A stretch of DNA of 64,000 nt from Cytobacillus sp. IB215665 (GTDB taxonomy: Bacteria; Bacillota; Bacilli; Bacillales; SM2101). This document shows, piece by piece, positions 8,505 through 17,145 of this stretch (its first letter is position 1; the number at the start of each line of letters is the position of its first letter). A program made the translations under genes and the position numbers. Where the stretch lies: contig NZ_JAXBME010000004.1 in the NCBI RefSeq assembly GCF_033963835.1, positions 310,001 through 374,000 of the forward strand, given 5' to 3'. The notes below the pieces were generated by a model. That model worked only from the letters and a program-made list of their open reading frames with translations, made no database searches and had not been told where the DNA came from.

Positions 8505-9670
8505 AAATAAAAAAATATTTAGCACCTTCTATGTCTGAAGCAATGAAAAAAATACGTCATGAATTAGGAAGCGATGCAGTCATTCTTAATTCTAAAGTTG
8601 TTCAGAAAGGAGGATTCCTTGGTTTCTTTTCAAAAAAACAGTTTGAAGTTATTGCTGTTCAAGACCCAGAGCCTTTTTCTCACGAACAACAAGTAGTGAG
8701 CAAGAAACAGAGCATACAAGGCTCGAAAGGAAATGAAATGTCGCAGCGCGAGCTTCATTTGCCAAATGAGACAGCAGCCACACAACAAGCTGACGACGTT
8801 TTAACCGAATTAAAAGATATAAAAGTATTAATGGAAAACTTAAACATCGATATTCATACAAATTTTGAGAAATATCCAGATCCATTGAAGGAAATTAACG
8901 AAAGATTAGTCGTTCAAGAACTATCCGACTCATTACGCTTGAAAATTATGGATGAACTATTAGCGAAATGGCATACAAATTCCAATAGAGATAACGATGT
9001 GAACTTTTTGAGCTGGACGAAGCAATGTATCATCGAAAGAATAACTCCATTTAACTATGGAGGTGTCAGCTTTTCGAAAAAGTTTGTCAATGTAGTAGGA
9101 CCAACTGGTGTTGGGAAAACGACCACCTTGGCTAAATTAGCTGCACAATGTGTACTAAATGATAAGAAAAAAGTTGCCTTTATAACAACTGATACATACC
9201 GAATTGCAGCAATTGAACAATTAAAAACATATGCGAAAATATTAGATGTCCCAATTGAAGTTTGTTACAATATTGAAGATTTTCAACGTGCTAAGGATAA
9301 ATTTGATCACTATGATGTCGTCTTTGTAGATACAGCTGGCAGGAATTTTTTGAACCAACAATATGTAGAGGATCTTAAAGAAATAATAGATTTTAATGAG
9401 GACGTTGAAACGTTTCTTGTCTTATCACTCACATCAAAATTTACTGATATGAAGCAAATTTATAAGCAATTTTCAATGATTCACATCGATCAGTTTATTT
9501 TTACAAAAGAAGATGAGACATCAACCTACGGTTCTATGCTTAATCTGATCGACCATTTCCAAATTGGTGTAGCTTATATTACGAATGGTCAAAATGTACC
9601 GGATGATATTAAAACAGCTTCACCGCAATTAATCGGCCAAATTATTCTTGGAGAAGAATCCAATGTTTAA
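8501..9670 (+). CDS. flhF: Flagellar placement GTPase FlhF
   Basis: SRP-type GTPase that helps set the site of flagellar assembly. The N-terminal basic segment (KKYLAPSMSEAMKKIRHELGSDAVIL) is the FlhF B-domain start. The G-domain has the P-loop GPTGVGKTTTLAKLAA near residue 200 and the DTAGR motif. The 389 residues are slightly longer than B. subtilis FlhF, the extra being in the linker (about 60-120). It overlaps flhA by 4 nt and flhG by 8 nt. Confidence 0.96.
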   Translation: MKIKKYLAPSMSEAMKKIRHELGSDAVILNSKVVQKGGFLGFFSKKQFEVIAVQDPEPFSHEQQVVSKKQSIQGSKGNEMSQRELHLPNETAATQQADDVLTELKDIKVLMENLNIDIHTNFEKYPDPLKEINERLVVQELSDSLRLKIMDELLAKWHTNSNRDNDVNFLSWTKQCIIERITPFNYGGVSFSKKFVNVVGPTGVGKTTTLAKLAAQCVLNDKKKVAFITTDTYRIAAIEQLKTYAKILDVPIEVCYNIEDFQRAKDKFDHYDVVFVDTAGRNFLNQQYVEDLKEIIDFNEDVETFLVLSLTSKFTDMKQIYKQFSMIHIDQFIFTKEDETSTYGSMLNLIDHFQIGVAYITNGQNVPDDIKTASPQLIGQIILGEESNV

Positions 9671-10532
9671 GGATCAAGCAGAAAGCTTACGTGTACAAAT
9701 GGAACGTCAACAAACCAACACCTCTGCTAAGACGATCGCAGTTATAAGCGGTAAGGGTGGTGTTGGTAAATCCAATATTTCCTTAAACTTTGCTTTGACT
9801 TTAGCTAGGCAGGAAAAAAAAGTACTTATTTTTGATATGGATATTGGTATGGGGAATATCGATATTTTAATGGGGTTATCTTCAAAACATACAATCTTGG
9901 ATGTCTTTCGCAATGACATTACTATCGATCAAATTATTACTAAAGGACCAGAAAATTTATCCTATATAGCTGGAGGTTCTGGGTTAAATCACGTGTTTAA
10001 GCTAGATTCTAAAAAAGTTCATATGATTATTCAGCATATGCAAAGCTTAATAGACAAATATGATTATGTCATATTTGATATGGGAGCGGGCATGACCGAG
10101 GAAAATTTATTGCTAATACGAGCGGTAAACGAAGTGTTTGTCGTTACGACTCCAGAGCCTACTTCAATTATGGATGCATATGCTGCAATTAAGTATATTA
10201 TTTTGAAAGATCCAGCGATGCCACTATTCTTAATAGTTAATAAAACTCAGTCACAACATGAAGGAAATCATACAACTCAGAGAATTACGAATGTCATGAA
10301 ACGGTTCTTAAATAAAGATATAAAGATACTAGGACAAATACCTGAGGACAAGCAAATTACAAAAGCAGTAAGCCGACAAACCCCATTTTTATTATATGCT
10401 CCAAAAGCTAGTGCCAGCAGAAATATTCAACAAGTTGCAAGTACGTATATGTCATATTCAAATAATATAAAACAAAACTCAACAACTCATTCATTTATGT
10501 CGAGATTACGGAAATTTTTAATAGAAAGGTAG
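9663..10532 (+). CDS. flhG: Flagellar number regulator FlhG (MinD-like ATPase)
   Basis: ParA/MinD-type ATPase, called YlxH in B. subtilis, that partners FlhF and controls flagellar pattern. A deviant Walker A motif (SGKGGVGKSN) starts near residue 30; the MDIGMGNIDILMG switch and FDMGAG Walker B regions follow. The frame is open from a TTG at 9648, but I place the start at ATG 9663. GGAG at 9650-9653 then lies about 9 nt upstream and would overlap the other start. This gives 289 residues. Confidence 0.93.
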   Translation: MFKDQAESLRVQMERQQTNTSAKTIAVISGKGGVGKSNISLNFALTLARQEKKVLIFDMDIGMGNIDILMGLSSKHTILDVFRNDITIDQIITKGPENLSYIAGGSGLNHVFKLDSKKVHMIIQHMQSLIDKYDYVIFDMGAGMTEENLLLIRAVNEVFVVTTPEPTSIMDAYAAIKYIILKDPAMPLFLIVNKTQSQHEGNHTTQRITNVMKRFLNKDIKILGQIPEDKQITKAVSRQTPFLLYAPKASASRNIQQVASTYMSYSNNIKQNSTTHSFMSRLRKFLIER

Positions 10533-10540
10533 GTACCACC

Positions 10541-11635
10541 GTGAAAAAAGTAAAAGTTCTTATCGTAGATGACTCAGCATTCATGAGAAAGTTGATTTCA
10601 GAATTTTTAAAAGAAGATCATCAGATTGAAGTTGTAGGAACTGCTCGAAACGGTGAGGATGCACTGGTCAAAATTAAACAACTTAATCCTGACGTAGTAA
10701 CGATGGATGTGGAAATGCCCACTATGGATGGGTTAGAGGCTCTAAAGAAAATAATGAAGTTGAACCCATTACCGGTCATCATGTTATCAAGCACGACTAA
10801 CGAAGGAACGGATAATACTATTGTTGCGATGCAATATGGAGCTATTGACTTCATTACGAAACCTTCTGGTGGCATTTCTTTAGACCTTCATAAAGTTAAG
10901 GACGAAATAGTCTCGAAAGTGCTACTAGCTAGCAAAGTAAATATGAAAAATTTCCAAATTCCGACTGAAAAAGCAAAAACTATTACTTCATCATTAGCAG
11001 AATATAGTAAAATAGAACCAAGATTCAATTCCCGCTTGAGTAGTAACAGCTCAGTGAAGACGAATAAAAAAATATTATGCATCGGTACGTCCACGGGAGG
11101 ACCGAGAGCTTTACAAAAAGTATTGCAAGGGTTGCCTAAAAATATTAATGTACCGATTATCGTTGTACAGCATATGCCAGCAGGATTTACGAAATCACTA
11201 GCATTACGTCTTAATTCCCTGTGCGATATATGTGTTAAGGAGGGCGAGAATGGCGAAATAATTCAAAATGGTACTGCTTATATTGCACCAGGAGGCTCTC
11301 ATTTGAAAGTGAAGAAGGTAGGTACTTCGTTAGTTTTACAAATAGATCAATCAGAGGTTAAGAATGGTCATCGACCTTCTGTAGATGTAATGCTTGAATC
11401 AGTTAGTGACATTTCAGGATATATGAAAATTGCAATCATTATGACAGGAATGGGTTCAGATGGTACTGAAGGGTTAAAGAAATTAAAGTCAAGCGGCAAT
11501 GTGATAGCTATAGCAGAATCTCAGGAAACTTCAATTGTTTTTGGTATGCCTAAGTCGGCAATAGCTGCAAATGTCATAGACGATATTGCAGATCTAGGTG
11601 ATATAGCGCCAACCGCCTTAAAATATATTTATTAA
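10541..11635 (+). CDS. cheB: Protein-glutamate methylesterase CheB
   Basis: Chemotaxis adaptation enzyme that removes methyl groups from chemoreceptor glutamates. An N-terminal receiver domain (phospho-acceptor Asp56 in VTMDVEMPTMDG) is joined by a linker (about 125-175) to the esterase domain. The catalytic triad regions are intact: Ser in GTSTGGP, His in VVQHMPAGF, Asp in TGMGSDG. The GTG start at 10541 follows AAAGGTAGG. It lies 8 nt after flhG. No cheR is in this window. Confidence 0.97.
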   Translation: MKKVKVLIVDDSAFMRKLISEFLKEDHQIEVVGTARNGEDALVKIKQLNPDVVTMDVEMPTMDGLEALKKIMKLNPLPVIMLSSTTNEGTDNTIVAMQYGAIDFITKPSGGISLDLHKVKDEIVSKVLLASKVNMKNFQIPTEKAKTITSSLAEYSKIEPRFNSRLSSNSSVKTNKKILCIGTSTGGPRALQKVLQGLPKNINVPIIVVQHMPAGFTKSLALRLNSLCDICVKEGENGEIIQNGTAYIAPGGSHLKVKKVGTSLVLQIDQSEVKNGHRPSVDVMLESVSDISGYMKIAIIMTGMGSDGTEGLKKLKSSGNVIAIAESQETSIVFGMPKSAIAANVIDDIADLGDIAPTALKYIY

Positions 11636-11889
11636 TAAACTCTATAACAAGATGTATATGTATTTAGAATGGGATATTAATTGAAAAGCTCAAACTAAGA
11701 ACAGAGATGTTTATAACCCTTCAAGTATGTTTGCATTAAGTAGGACAAAAAGAGCAGGAAAATGATTTAACGGCTACTATCATAAAGCTGTCAAGTATTG
11801 TTACACAGTGGAGTAACCGAATGCAAAGTCATTTTTCTCGGACTTATTGAACGTCCTAGTCTAAAATCCGAATAAGGGGTGTGTATGTT
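11636..11889 (+). other. cheB-cheA spacer, no gene seen
   Basis: These 254 bases separate cheB and cheA, longer than expected inside the fla/che operon. I see no convincing ORF, terminator or strong promoter. A TTGAAC hexamer sits at 11847-11852, about 25 nt before the cheA ribosome-binding site (AAGGGG near 11874). Degenerate remains of an intergenic repeat are possible but not demonstrable here. Confidence 0.4.
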
Positions 11890-13947
11890 ATGGATATGAA
11901 TCAGTATTTAGATGTATTTATTGATGAAAGTAAAGAGCATTTACAAACAGTAAATCAACAATTGTTAGAATTAGAAAAAAATCCAGATAATTTAACGATA
12001 GTTAATGAAATCTTCCGTTCGGCTCATACATTAAAAGGCATGTCAGCAACGATGGGTTTTGAAGATTTAGCTAGCTTAACACATCAAATGGAGAACGTTC
12101 TTGATGGAATGAGGAATGAAAAGATTTTCGTAACACCTGAAGTATTAGATGTTGTATTCGCTGCGGTGGATGATCTTGAAACGATGGTTATCTCTATAGC
12201 TGAAGGTGGAGATGGTAAACACGATGTTACTGCGGTGGTAAATCAATTAAAACAAATTGAAGAGGGGCACCCTTTAACGCAAACTGCAGCTGAAGCAGCC
12301 GTTACAATACAAGAAGACGTAGTGAATGATAGTCAAACAGTCGTGGAATATGACGAATTTGAATATACTGTGATCCAGCAATCGAAAGAACAGGGGTTTG
12401 AAGGCTTTGAGATAAACATCACTCTACGAGAAGATTGTTTATTGAAGGCAGCTCGCGTTTTTATGATTTTCGAAGTGTTGGAGCAAATTGGAGAAATCAT
12501 AAAGTCTATCCCTAGCGTAGAGTTATTAGAAGATGAAAAGTTTGAGAATGAATTTACTATAGCCTTCGTGTCTAAAGAACCTAAGGAAGAAATACATAAT
12601 CGTATAATGAAAGTATCGGAAATCGCTAATATTGATATTAAAGCTCTTAATTTAGAAAGTATGAGGCAAGGAGAAGCAGAAGTAGAAAAAGAGTTAACAC
12701 CAACGATTCAAGAAGATGAGATTACTATAGATGAACCTATTGAAAATCAACTACATAATAATGATAAGAAACTTGCTAGTAAAAAGAGTGCAACTGCGTC
12801 AAACAAGACGATTCGTGTCAATATTGAACGCTTAGATATACTTATGAATTTGTTTGAGGAACTTGTCATTGATAGAGGTCGGCTTGAGCAAATTTCACAA
12901 GATTTAAATAATAGTGAGCTTCATGAAACTGTAGAACGAATGTCTAGAATATCTGGTGATTTACAAAATATCATTTTGAATATGAGAATGATTCCTGTTG
13001 AGACGGTGTTTAACCGCTTTCCTAGGATGGTTAGGCAGCTTGCAAGAGACTTAGGTAAATCTATTAACATTGAGATCCTGGGTGCTGAAACAGAACTAGA
13101 CAGAACTGTCATTGATGAAATTGGTGACCCTCTCGTCCATCTCATTCGCAATGCTATAGATCATGGGATTGAATTACCTGCTGAACGTTTAAAGCAAGGC
13201 AAAAGCGAAGAAGGCACAGTGAAATTAAAAGCATACCATAGTGGTAACCATGTATTTATTGAAATTGAAGATGATGGTGCAGGAATTAGTCGTGACAAAG
13301 TATTAAATAAAGCTATTAAAAATGGCGTCATTACTAAGCAAAATGCTGTTACTTTGACAGATAAACAAGTATATGAACTTATCTTTTCATCTGGTTTTTC
13401 TACCGCAGACAAAATTTCTGATGTTTCAGGCCGCGGCGTAGGGCTAGATGTAGTGAAAAACACGATTGAGTCACTTGGTGGTTCTGTGACGATTGATTCG
13501 ATAGAAGGGCAAGGGTCTATATTCTCGATCCAATTACCTTTAACGTTGTCTATCATTTCAGTCATGTTAGTAGAAATCCAACAAGAGAAATATGCTATCC
13601 CTCTTTCTTCAATTATTGAAACTGCGATTGTTAAAAAAGATGATATTTTGAATGCTCATAACCAGAAGGTCATTGATTTCCGTGGAAAAGTAGTTCCTTT
13701 ATTATTTTTAAAAGATATTTTTCAAGTACCAGCTTCAACAGATGAAGATGAATACTTATCAATTGTTATTGTTAGAAAGGGTGAAAAACTGGCTGGTTTA
13801 GTAGTCGATTCATTCATAGGACAACAAGAAGTCGTATTAAAATCCTTAGGCAATTATTTAACTTCAGTATTTGCTATATCAGGTGCGACCATTTTAGGAG
13901 ATGGCCAAGTTGCTCTAATTGTTGATTGTAATGCTCTTATAAAATAG
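11890..13947 (+). CDS. cheA: Chemotaxis histidine kinase CheA
   Basis: Receptor-coupled kinase that phosphorylates CheY and CheB. Domains in order: HPt (phospho-acceptor His46 in FRSAHTLKGM), CheY-binding P2 (about 155-270), dimerization P3 (about 315-375), HATPase P4 (N-box HLIRNAIDHGIE, G-boxes DDGAGIS and GRGVGLDVV), and C-terminal CheW-like P5. I start it at ATG 11890 (MDMNQYLDVFIDESKEHL), which matches the family. A GTG at 11881 in the same frame sits on top of the AAGGGG ribosome-binding site. Length is 685 residues. Confidence 0.97.
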   Translation: MDMNQYLDVFIDESKEHLQTVNQQLLELEKNPDNLTIVNEIFRSAHTLKGMSATMGFEDLASLTHQMENVLDGMRNEKIFVTPEVLDVVFAAVDDLETMVISIAEGGDGKHDVTAVVNQLKQIEEGHPLTQTAAEAAVTIQEDVVNDSQTVVEYDEFEYTVIQQSKEQGFEGFEINITLREDCLLKAARVFMIFEVLEQIGEIIKSIPSVELLEDEKFENEFTIAFVSKEPKEEIHNRIMKVSEIANIDIKALNLESMRQGEAEVEKELTPTIQEDEITIDEPIENQLHNNDKKLASKKSATASNKTIRVNIERLDILMNLFEELVIDRGRLEQISQDLNNSELHETVERMSRISGDLQNIILNMRMIPVETVFNRFPRMVRQLARDLGKSINIEILGAETELDRTVIDEIGDPLVHLIRNAIDHGIELPAERLKQGKSEEGTVKLKAYHSGNHVFIEIEDDGAGISRDKVLNKAIKNGVITKQNAVTLTDKQVYELIFSSGFSTADKISDVSGRGVGLDVVKNTIESLGGSVTIDSIEGQGSIFSIQLPLTLSIISVMLVEIQQEKYAIPLSSIIETAIVKKDDILNAHNQKVIDFRGKVVPLLFLKDIFQVPASTDEDEYLSIVIVRKGEKLAGLVVDSFIGQQEVVLKSLGNYLTSVFAISGATILGDGQVALIVDCNALIK

Positions 13948-13969
13948 ATGACAAAGGGAGGTCATGATC

Positions 13970-14437
13970 GTGACAGGAGGAACAGTAACAGAACAAAAAG
14001 TCATCGTTTTTCAATTGAAAGATGAGGAGTATGGAATTCCAGTAGACCAAGTTCGTTCAATAGAAAAGGTTCAACACATTACACGCGTCCCAGGGACGAG
14101 TGATTATGTGAAAGGTGTTATTAATTTACGTGGCGTTGTAACCCCGATTATTGATTTACGAAATAGATTTGGAATAATGACAACTGACTATTCAGATAGC
14201 ACGAGAATTATTATCGTAGCGCTTGAGGATATTGAAGTAGGCTTAATTGTTGATTCTGCTAATGATGTCATTGATATTCCATATGAATCGATTGAACCAC
14301 CACCTGAAGTAGTCGGTGTTATAAAAGCAGAATATCTAAAAGGGATATCAAAGGTTGCTAATAGATTACTAATTTTGCTAGACCTTACTGAGGTACTCAA
14401 TATTAATCTTATCGATGCGGAAAAACTGGATAGGTGA
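13970..14437 (+). CDS. cheW: Chemotaxis coupling protein CheW
   Basis: Adaptor linking CheA to chemoreceptors; a single CheW/SH3-like domain with FQLKDEEYGIPVDQVRSIEK and VKGVINLRGVVTPIIDLR, both family hallmarks. The frame is open from ATG 13964, but the strong ribosome-binding site AAAGGGAGGT (13953-13962) is only about 2 nt from that ATG. It is about 8 nt from GTG 13970, which I prefer; the product is 155 residues. It follows cheA by 22 nt and ends 4 nt before cheC. Confidence 0.93.
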   Translation: MTGGTVTEQKVIVFQLKDEEYGIPVDQVRSIEKVQHITRVPGTSDYVKGVINLRGVVTPIIDLRNRFGIMTTDYSDSTRIIIVALEDIEVGLIVDSANDVIDIPYESIEPPPEVVGVIKAEYLKGISKVANRLLILLDLTEVLNINLIDAEKLDR

Positions 14438-14441
14438 TTAT

Positions 14442-15083
14442 ATGACTTTCATTGAAAAGTTTAATCGGGCACATCTAGATATTTTAAAGGAAATTGGAAA
14501 TATCGGTGCTGGTCATTCTGCTACTGCCCTTTCTAAGCTTCTAAATAAGAAAATTGAGATGGATATTCCTGAGGTAAGAATTGTATCCTTCGATGAAATG
14601 ATGGATTTAGCTGGAGGTTCTGACAATGTTGTTGCCAGTGTCTTTTTACAGATTGAAGGTGACGCACCCGGTACGATGTTTTTCCTTCTCCCACTTGAAC
14701 AAGCTTCTTTATTAGTTCAACAGTGGACAGGCTTGAGCAATTTTACGTTCGAAGGCCCGCCTTATGATCAACTAGCCTTGTCTGCTTTGGAAGAGTTAGG
14801 GAACATCTTGTCTAGTTCTTATCTATCTTCATTATCTGATTTTACGAAGTTGAATATGTATCCGTCAGTGCCGCAAATTAGCATTGATCTTGTTGGAGCA
14901 ATTATAAGTGTAGGTTTAATACAATTATCTCAAGTAAGTGACTATGCGATAGTCATAGACACAAGTGTCATAGAGTCAGATCAATCCATTCTTGAAGGTG
15001 TGAAAGGACATATATTTTTGCTGCCTGATCCAAATTCTTTTACGAAGCTTTTTCATGCCCTGGGGGTATCAGGGCATGAATGA
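14442..15083 (+). CDS. cheC: CheY-P phosphatase CheC
   Basis: CheC dephosphorylates CheY-P and binds CheD in the Bacillus adaptation system. Both active-site motifs are intact: D-x3-E-x2-N in DILKEIGN, and S-x3-E-x2-N in SALEELGN. The frame extends upstream to an ATG at 14415, but ATG 14442 lies just after TAGGTGA and yields MTFIEKFNRAHLDIL, close to family length (213 residues). Its last 8 nt overlap cheD. Confidence 0.95.
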   Translation: MTFIEKFNRAHLDILKEIGNIGAGHSATALSKLLNKKIEMDIPEVRIVSFDEMMDLAGGSDNVVASVFLQIEGDAPGTMFFLLPLEQASLLVQQWTGLSNFTFEGPPYDQLALSALEELGNILSSSYLSSLSDFTKLNMYPSVPQISIDLVGAIISVGLIQLSQVSDYAIVIDTSVIESDQSILEGVKGHIFLLPDPNSFTKLFHALGVSGHE

Positions 15084-15573
15084 AGCATTATCTGTTGTAA
15101 AAGTGGGTATTGCAGATATGAATATTGTAAGAGGCCCCAATATCATAAGGACATCAGGATTAGGTTCTTGTGTTGGAGTAGTTATATACGACAGATTCAA
15201 AGATATTGCAGGTTTAGCACATGTGATGCTACCTGATTCCTCCTTGGCTAAAGCAGGGGCGCTTAATAAAGCTAAATATGCGGACACGGCAATTGAAGTA
15301 CTTATTGATCAACTTATTATGCAAGGTGCATCTAAATATCATTTGCTTGCAAAAATAGCTGGTGGAGCACAAATGTTCCAGTTTACTAAAGGAAATGATC
15401 TTATGAGAATTGGAAACCGCAATGTTGAAGCTGTGAAGCAGTATTTATATACGGAAAAAATCAATATTGAATCAGAAGATGTTGGTGGAAACAGTGGTAG
15501 GACAATTGAATTTAGTCCTCAAAGCCGTCTCTTAACAATAAGAACAGTTAATCAAGGTATTATTATTATATAA
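15076..15573 (+). CDS. cheD: Chemoreceptor glutamine deamidase CheD
   Basis: Deamidates glutamines on chemoreceptors and forms a regulatory complex with CheC. Catalytic Cys lies in GLGSCVGVV and His in LAHVMLPDSS; the C-terminal EDVGGNSGRTIEF segment is diagnostic. Start chosen at ATG 15076 (MNEALSVVKVGIADMN), which overlaps the cheC stop by 8 nt; an upstream in-frame ATG at 15055 would need a longer overlap. The GGGGG stretch near 15062 is the likely ribosome-binding site. Length is 165 residues. Confidence 0.95.
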   Translation: MNEALSVVKVGIADMNIVRGPNIIRTSGLGSCVGVVIYDRFKDIAGLAHVMLPDSSLAKAGALNKAKYADTAIEVLIDQLIMQGASKYHLLAKIAGGAQMFQFTKGNDLMRIGNRNVEAVKQYLYTEKINIESEDVGGNSGRTIEFSPQSRLLTIRTVNQGIIII

Positions 15574-15768
15574 AATTATTTAGCGTATAAAACACGTTCA
15601 TTTTAGCTGTAAAAACAAAAGAATCACATAATACATGCATTTATGGACTTCTCTAATAATCTAGCAACAATAATAGATGTAAAGGGCATTATATTTTGAC
15701 ATGAGCACAAATGAGTTTATAGATTTTATTCATTCGGTTTTAGGGATTTGACCCCATACTCAATCGGA
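15574..15768 (+). other. cheD-sigD spacer, upstream part
   Basis: This A+T-rich region contains no convincing ORF. Its clearest signal is a candidate sigma-A promoter at 15696-15723, annotated separately. The whole cheD-sigD gap is 417 nt, and its 3' half carries one copy of the dispersed repeat family. Confidence 0.4.
15696..15723 (+). promoter_or_regulatory. Candidate sigma-A promoter upstream of sigD
   Basis: A perfect TTGACA (15696-15701) is followed after 16 nt by TATAGA (15718-15723). This could let sigD be transcribed apart from the long fla/che operon. The -10 matches only 4 of 6 consensus bases and the start codon is about 270 nt away, so this is a prediction. Confidence 0.4.
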
Positions 15769-15912
15769 GGGATCTTTTTAAGCTAAGCTTTGTGGCTATT
15801 TTTCCTAAACTAGGAGATAAAATTTGTCGTTTTTTACATCAGCCATCGTTTTATCATAAACAAGATGACCTGAACGATAGGTAAGCAACAGGTTATGCGA
15901 AAGCAGTCTTTA
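15769..15912 (+). repeat. Dispersed intergenic repeat, copy before sigD
   Basis: The left end, GATCTTTTTAAGCTAAGC then TTTGTGGCTATTTTT, resembles the family left end (AAGGCTCTTTTCGTAAAC then TTTGTTGCTATT). The right end, TATGCGAAAGCAGTCTT, resembles the complementary end (AATGCGAAAATAGCCTT). The copy is diverged, about 144 bp, and lies between the candidate sigD promoter and sigD. Confidence 0.5.
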
Positions 15913-15948
15913 CATTAATGGAGTAGACTCTCCAACTGGTTCATCGAT

Positions 15949-15966
15949 GTTCAAGTTTACTTGAAC
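15949..15966 (+). repeat. Perfect inverted repeat before sigD
   Basis: GTTCAAGT-TT-ACTTGAAC is an 8+2+8 perfect palindrome, 12 nt before the sigD ribosome-binding site (AAGGAGGA at 15978-15985). A near-identical element, differing by one substitution and one extra base, lies at 131-149 upstream of fliM. It could be an operator or an RNA hairpin. Confidence 0.5.
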
Positions 15967-15990
15967 GAGTTCATTACAAGGAGGATAATA

Positions 15991-16758
15991 ATGGCGCTCA
16001 AGCTAGAAAGTGAGGATCAGTTACTCTGGGAAAAGTGGATACAAACTCGTGATGAAAATGCTGGGAATGCACTTGTGAAAAAATATATGCCGCTCGTAAT
16101 GTATCATGTTCAACGGATATCTGTAGGGTTACCGAAGACAGTTAATCTAGATGATGTGAAAAGTTATGGTTTATTTGGGCTTTTTGATGCCTTGGAAAAG
16201 TTCGACACTTCACGAGATTTGAAATTTGATACGTATGCATCATTTCGAATTAAAGGTGCTATACTTGACGGGCTTAGAAAAGAAGATTGGATGTCACGAA
16301 GTGCAAGAGAAAAGGCTAAAAAGCTAGAAGCAACTACTCAACAACTTGAACAAAAGTTGTTAAGGAACGTAACAGCTGATGAAATTGCTAATGAATTAAA
16401 TATTAGCGTTAATGAAGTATATTCTACGATCCAGGAAGGCTTTTTTGCTAATGTATTATCCATGGATGAGCATAACAAAGAATCGGAAGAAAAAGATCCA
16501 ATTGCGTATACAATCGTTGATAAAAAATCAATCATCCCTGAAGAACAATTATTAAAAAATGAGTTAGTTAATCAACTAGTAGATGTTCTTAAGGAATTAA
16601 ATGAAAAAGAACAACTTGTTATTAGTTTGTTCTATAAAGAAGAATTAACATTAACAGAAATTGGAGAAGTGATGGGATTATCAACATCAAGAATATCACA
16701 AATCCATTCAAAAGCACTATTTAAGTTAAAGGATATTTTAACAAAGATCTTTTCGTAA
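15991..16758 (+). CDS. sigD: RNA polymerase sigma factor SigD (FliA/WhiG family)
   Basis: Sigma factor for late flagellar, chemotaxis and autolysin genes. Region 2 (DDVKSYGLFGLFDALEKFDTS, then FDTYASFRIKGAILDGLRKEDW) and region 4 (LNEKEQLVISLFYKEELTLTEIG, then a helix-turn-helix) are clear. The frame opens at 15961, but ATG 15991 sits 5 nt after AAGGAGGA and gives MALKLESEDQLLWEKW, family-like, for 255 residues. It is the last gene of the fla/che block. Its stop codon lies at the edge of a dispersed repeat. Confidence 0.96.
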   Translation: MALKLESEDQLLWEKWIQTRDENAGNALVKKYMPLVMYHVQRISVGLPKTVNLDDVKSYGLFGLFDALEKFDTSRDLKFDTYASFRIKGAILDGLRKEDWMSRSAREKAKKLEATTQQLEQKLLRNVTADEIANELNISVNEVYSTIQEGFFANVLSMDEHNKESEEKDPIAYTIVDKKSIIPEEQLLKNELVNQLVDVLKELNEKEQLVISLFYKEELTLTEIGEVMGLSTSRISQIHSKALFKLKDILTKIFS

Positions 16759-16922
16759 GGCTCTTTGCGCAAACTTTGTGGCTATTTCCACTAATATTTG
16801 AGTTAACTGATGTGTATGAATTGATTTTTATAGTTTTTAGAGAAGAGAAGATGCCCCGAATTCTAGTTGTGTACGTGTTTGTTTGTTGATATACGAAAAC
16901 AACAAACAATGCGAAAGAAGCC
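16757..16922 (+). repeat. Dispersed intergenic repeat touching the sigD stop codon
   Basis: The left end AAGGCTCTTTGCGCAAAC, then TTTGTGGCTATTTCC, starts on the last two bases of the sigD TAA. The right end is AATGCGAAAGAAGCC. An inner GTTTGTTG...CAACAAAC hairpin precedes the right end. The copy directly abuts a second copy to form a tandem pair. Confidence 0.65.
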
Positions 16923-17076
16923 TTCTAAACTTTGCTGCTATTGTTTTTATCATAGAACAAGAAAGTGAGGTTATAGGATTTTCCTCTTTTTTAATAAGTA
17001 TAAAGATGTGAAGGATGTATTTGTATGCGTGCCTATATCTTAGTATGAATAACAGTAATTAATGCGTAAGCTGCCT
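16919..17076 (+). repeat. Dispersed intergenic repeat, second of a tandem pair
   Basis: The left end AGCCTTCTAAACTTTGCTGC overlaps the right end of the preceding copy. The right end is AATGCGTAAGCTGCCTTT. No gene is visible inside. Together with the preceding copy it fills nearly all the 387-nt gap between sigD and the next gene. Confidence 0.55.
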
Positions 17077-17145
17077 TTATGGAATATTCAAAACGAATGA
17101 TAAAACACCGCAAATTATAATCCTTTGAGAAGGAAGTGAAAAATT

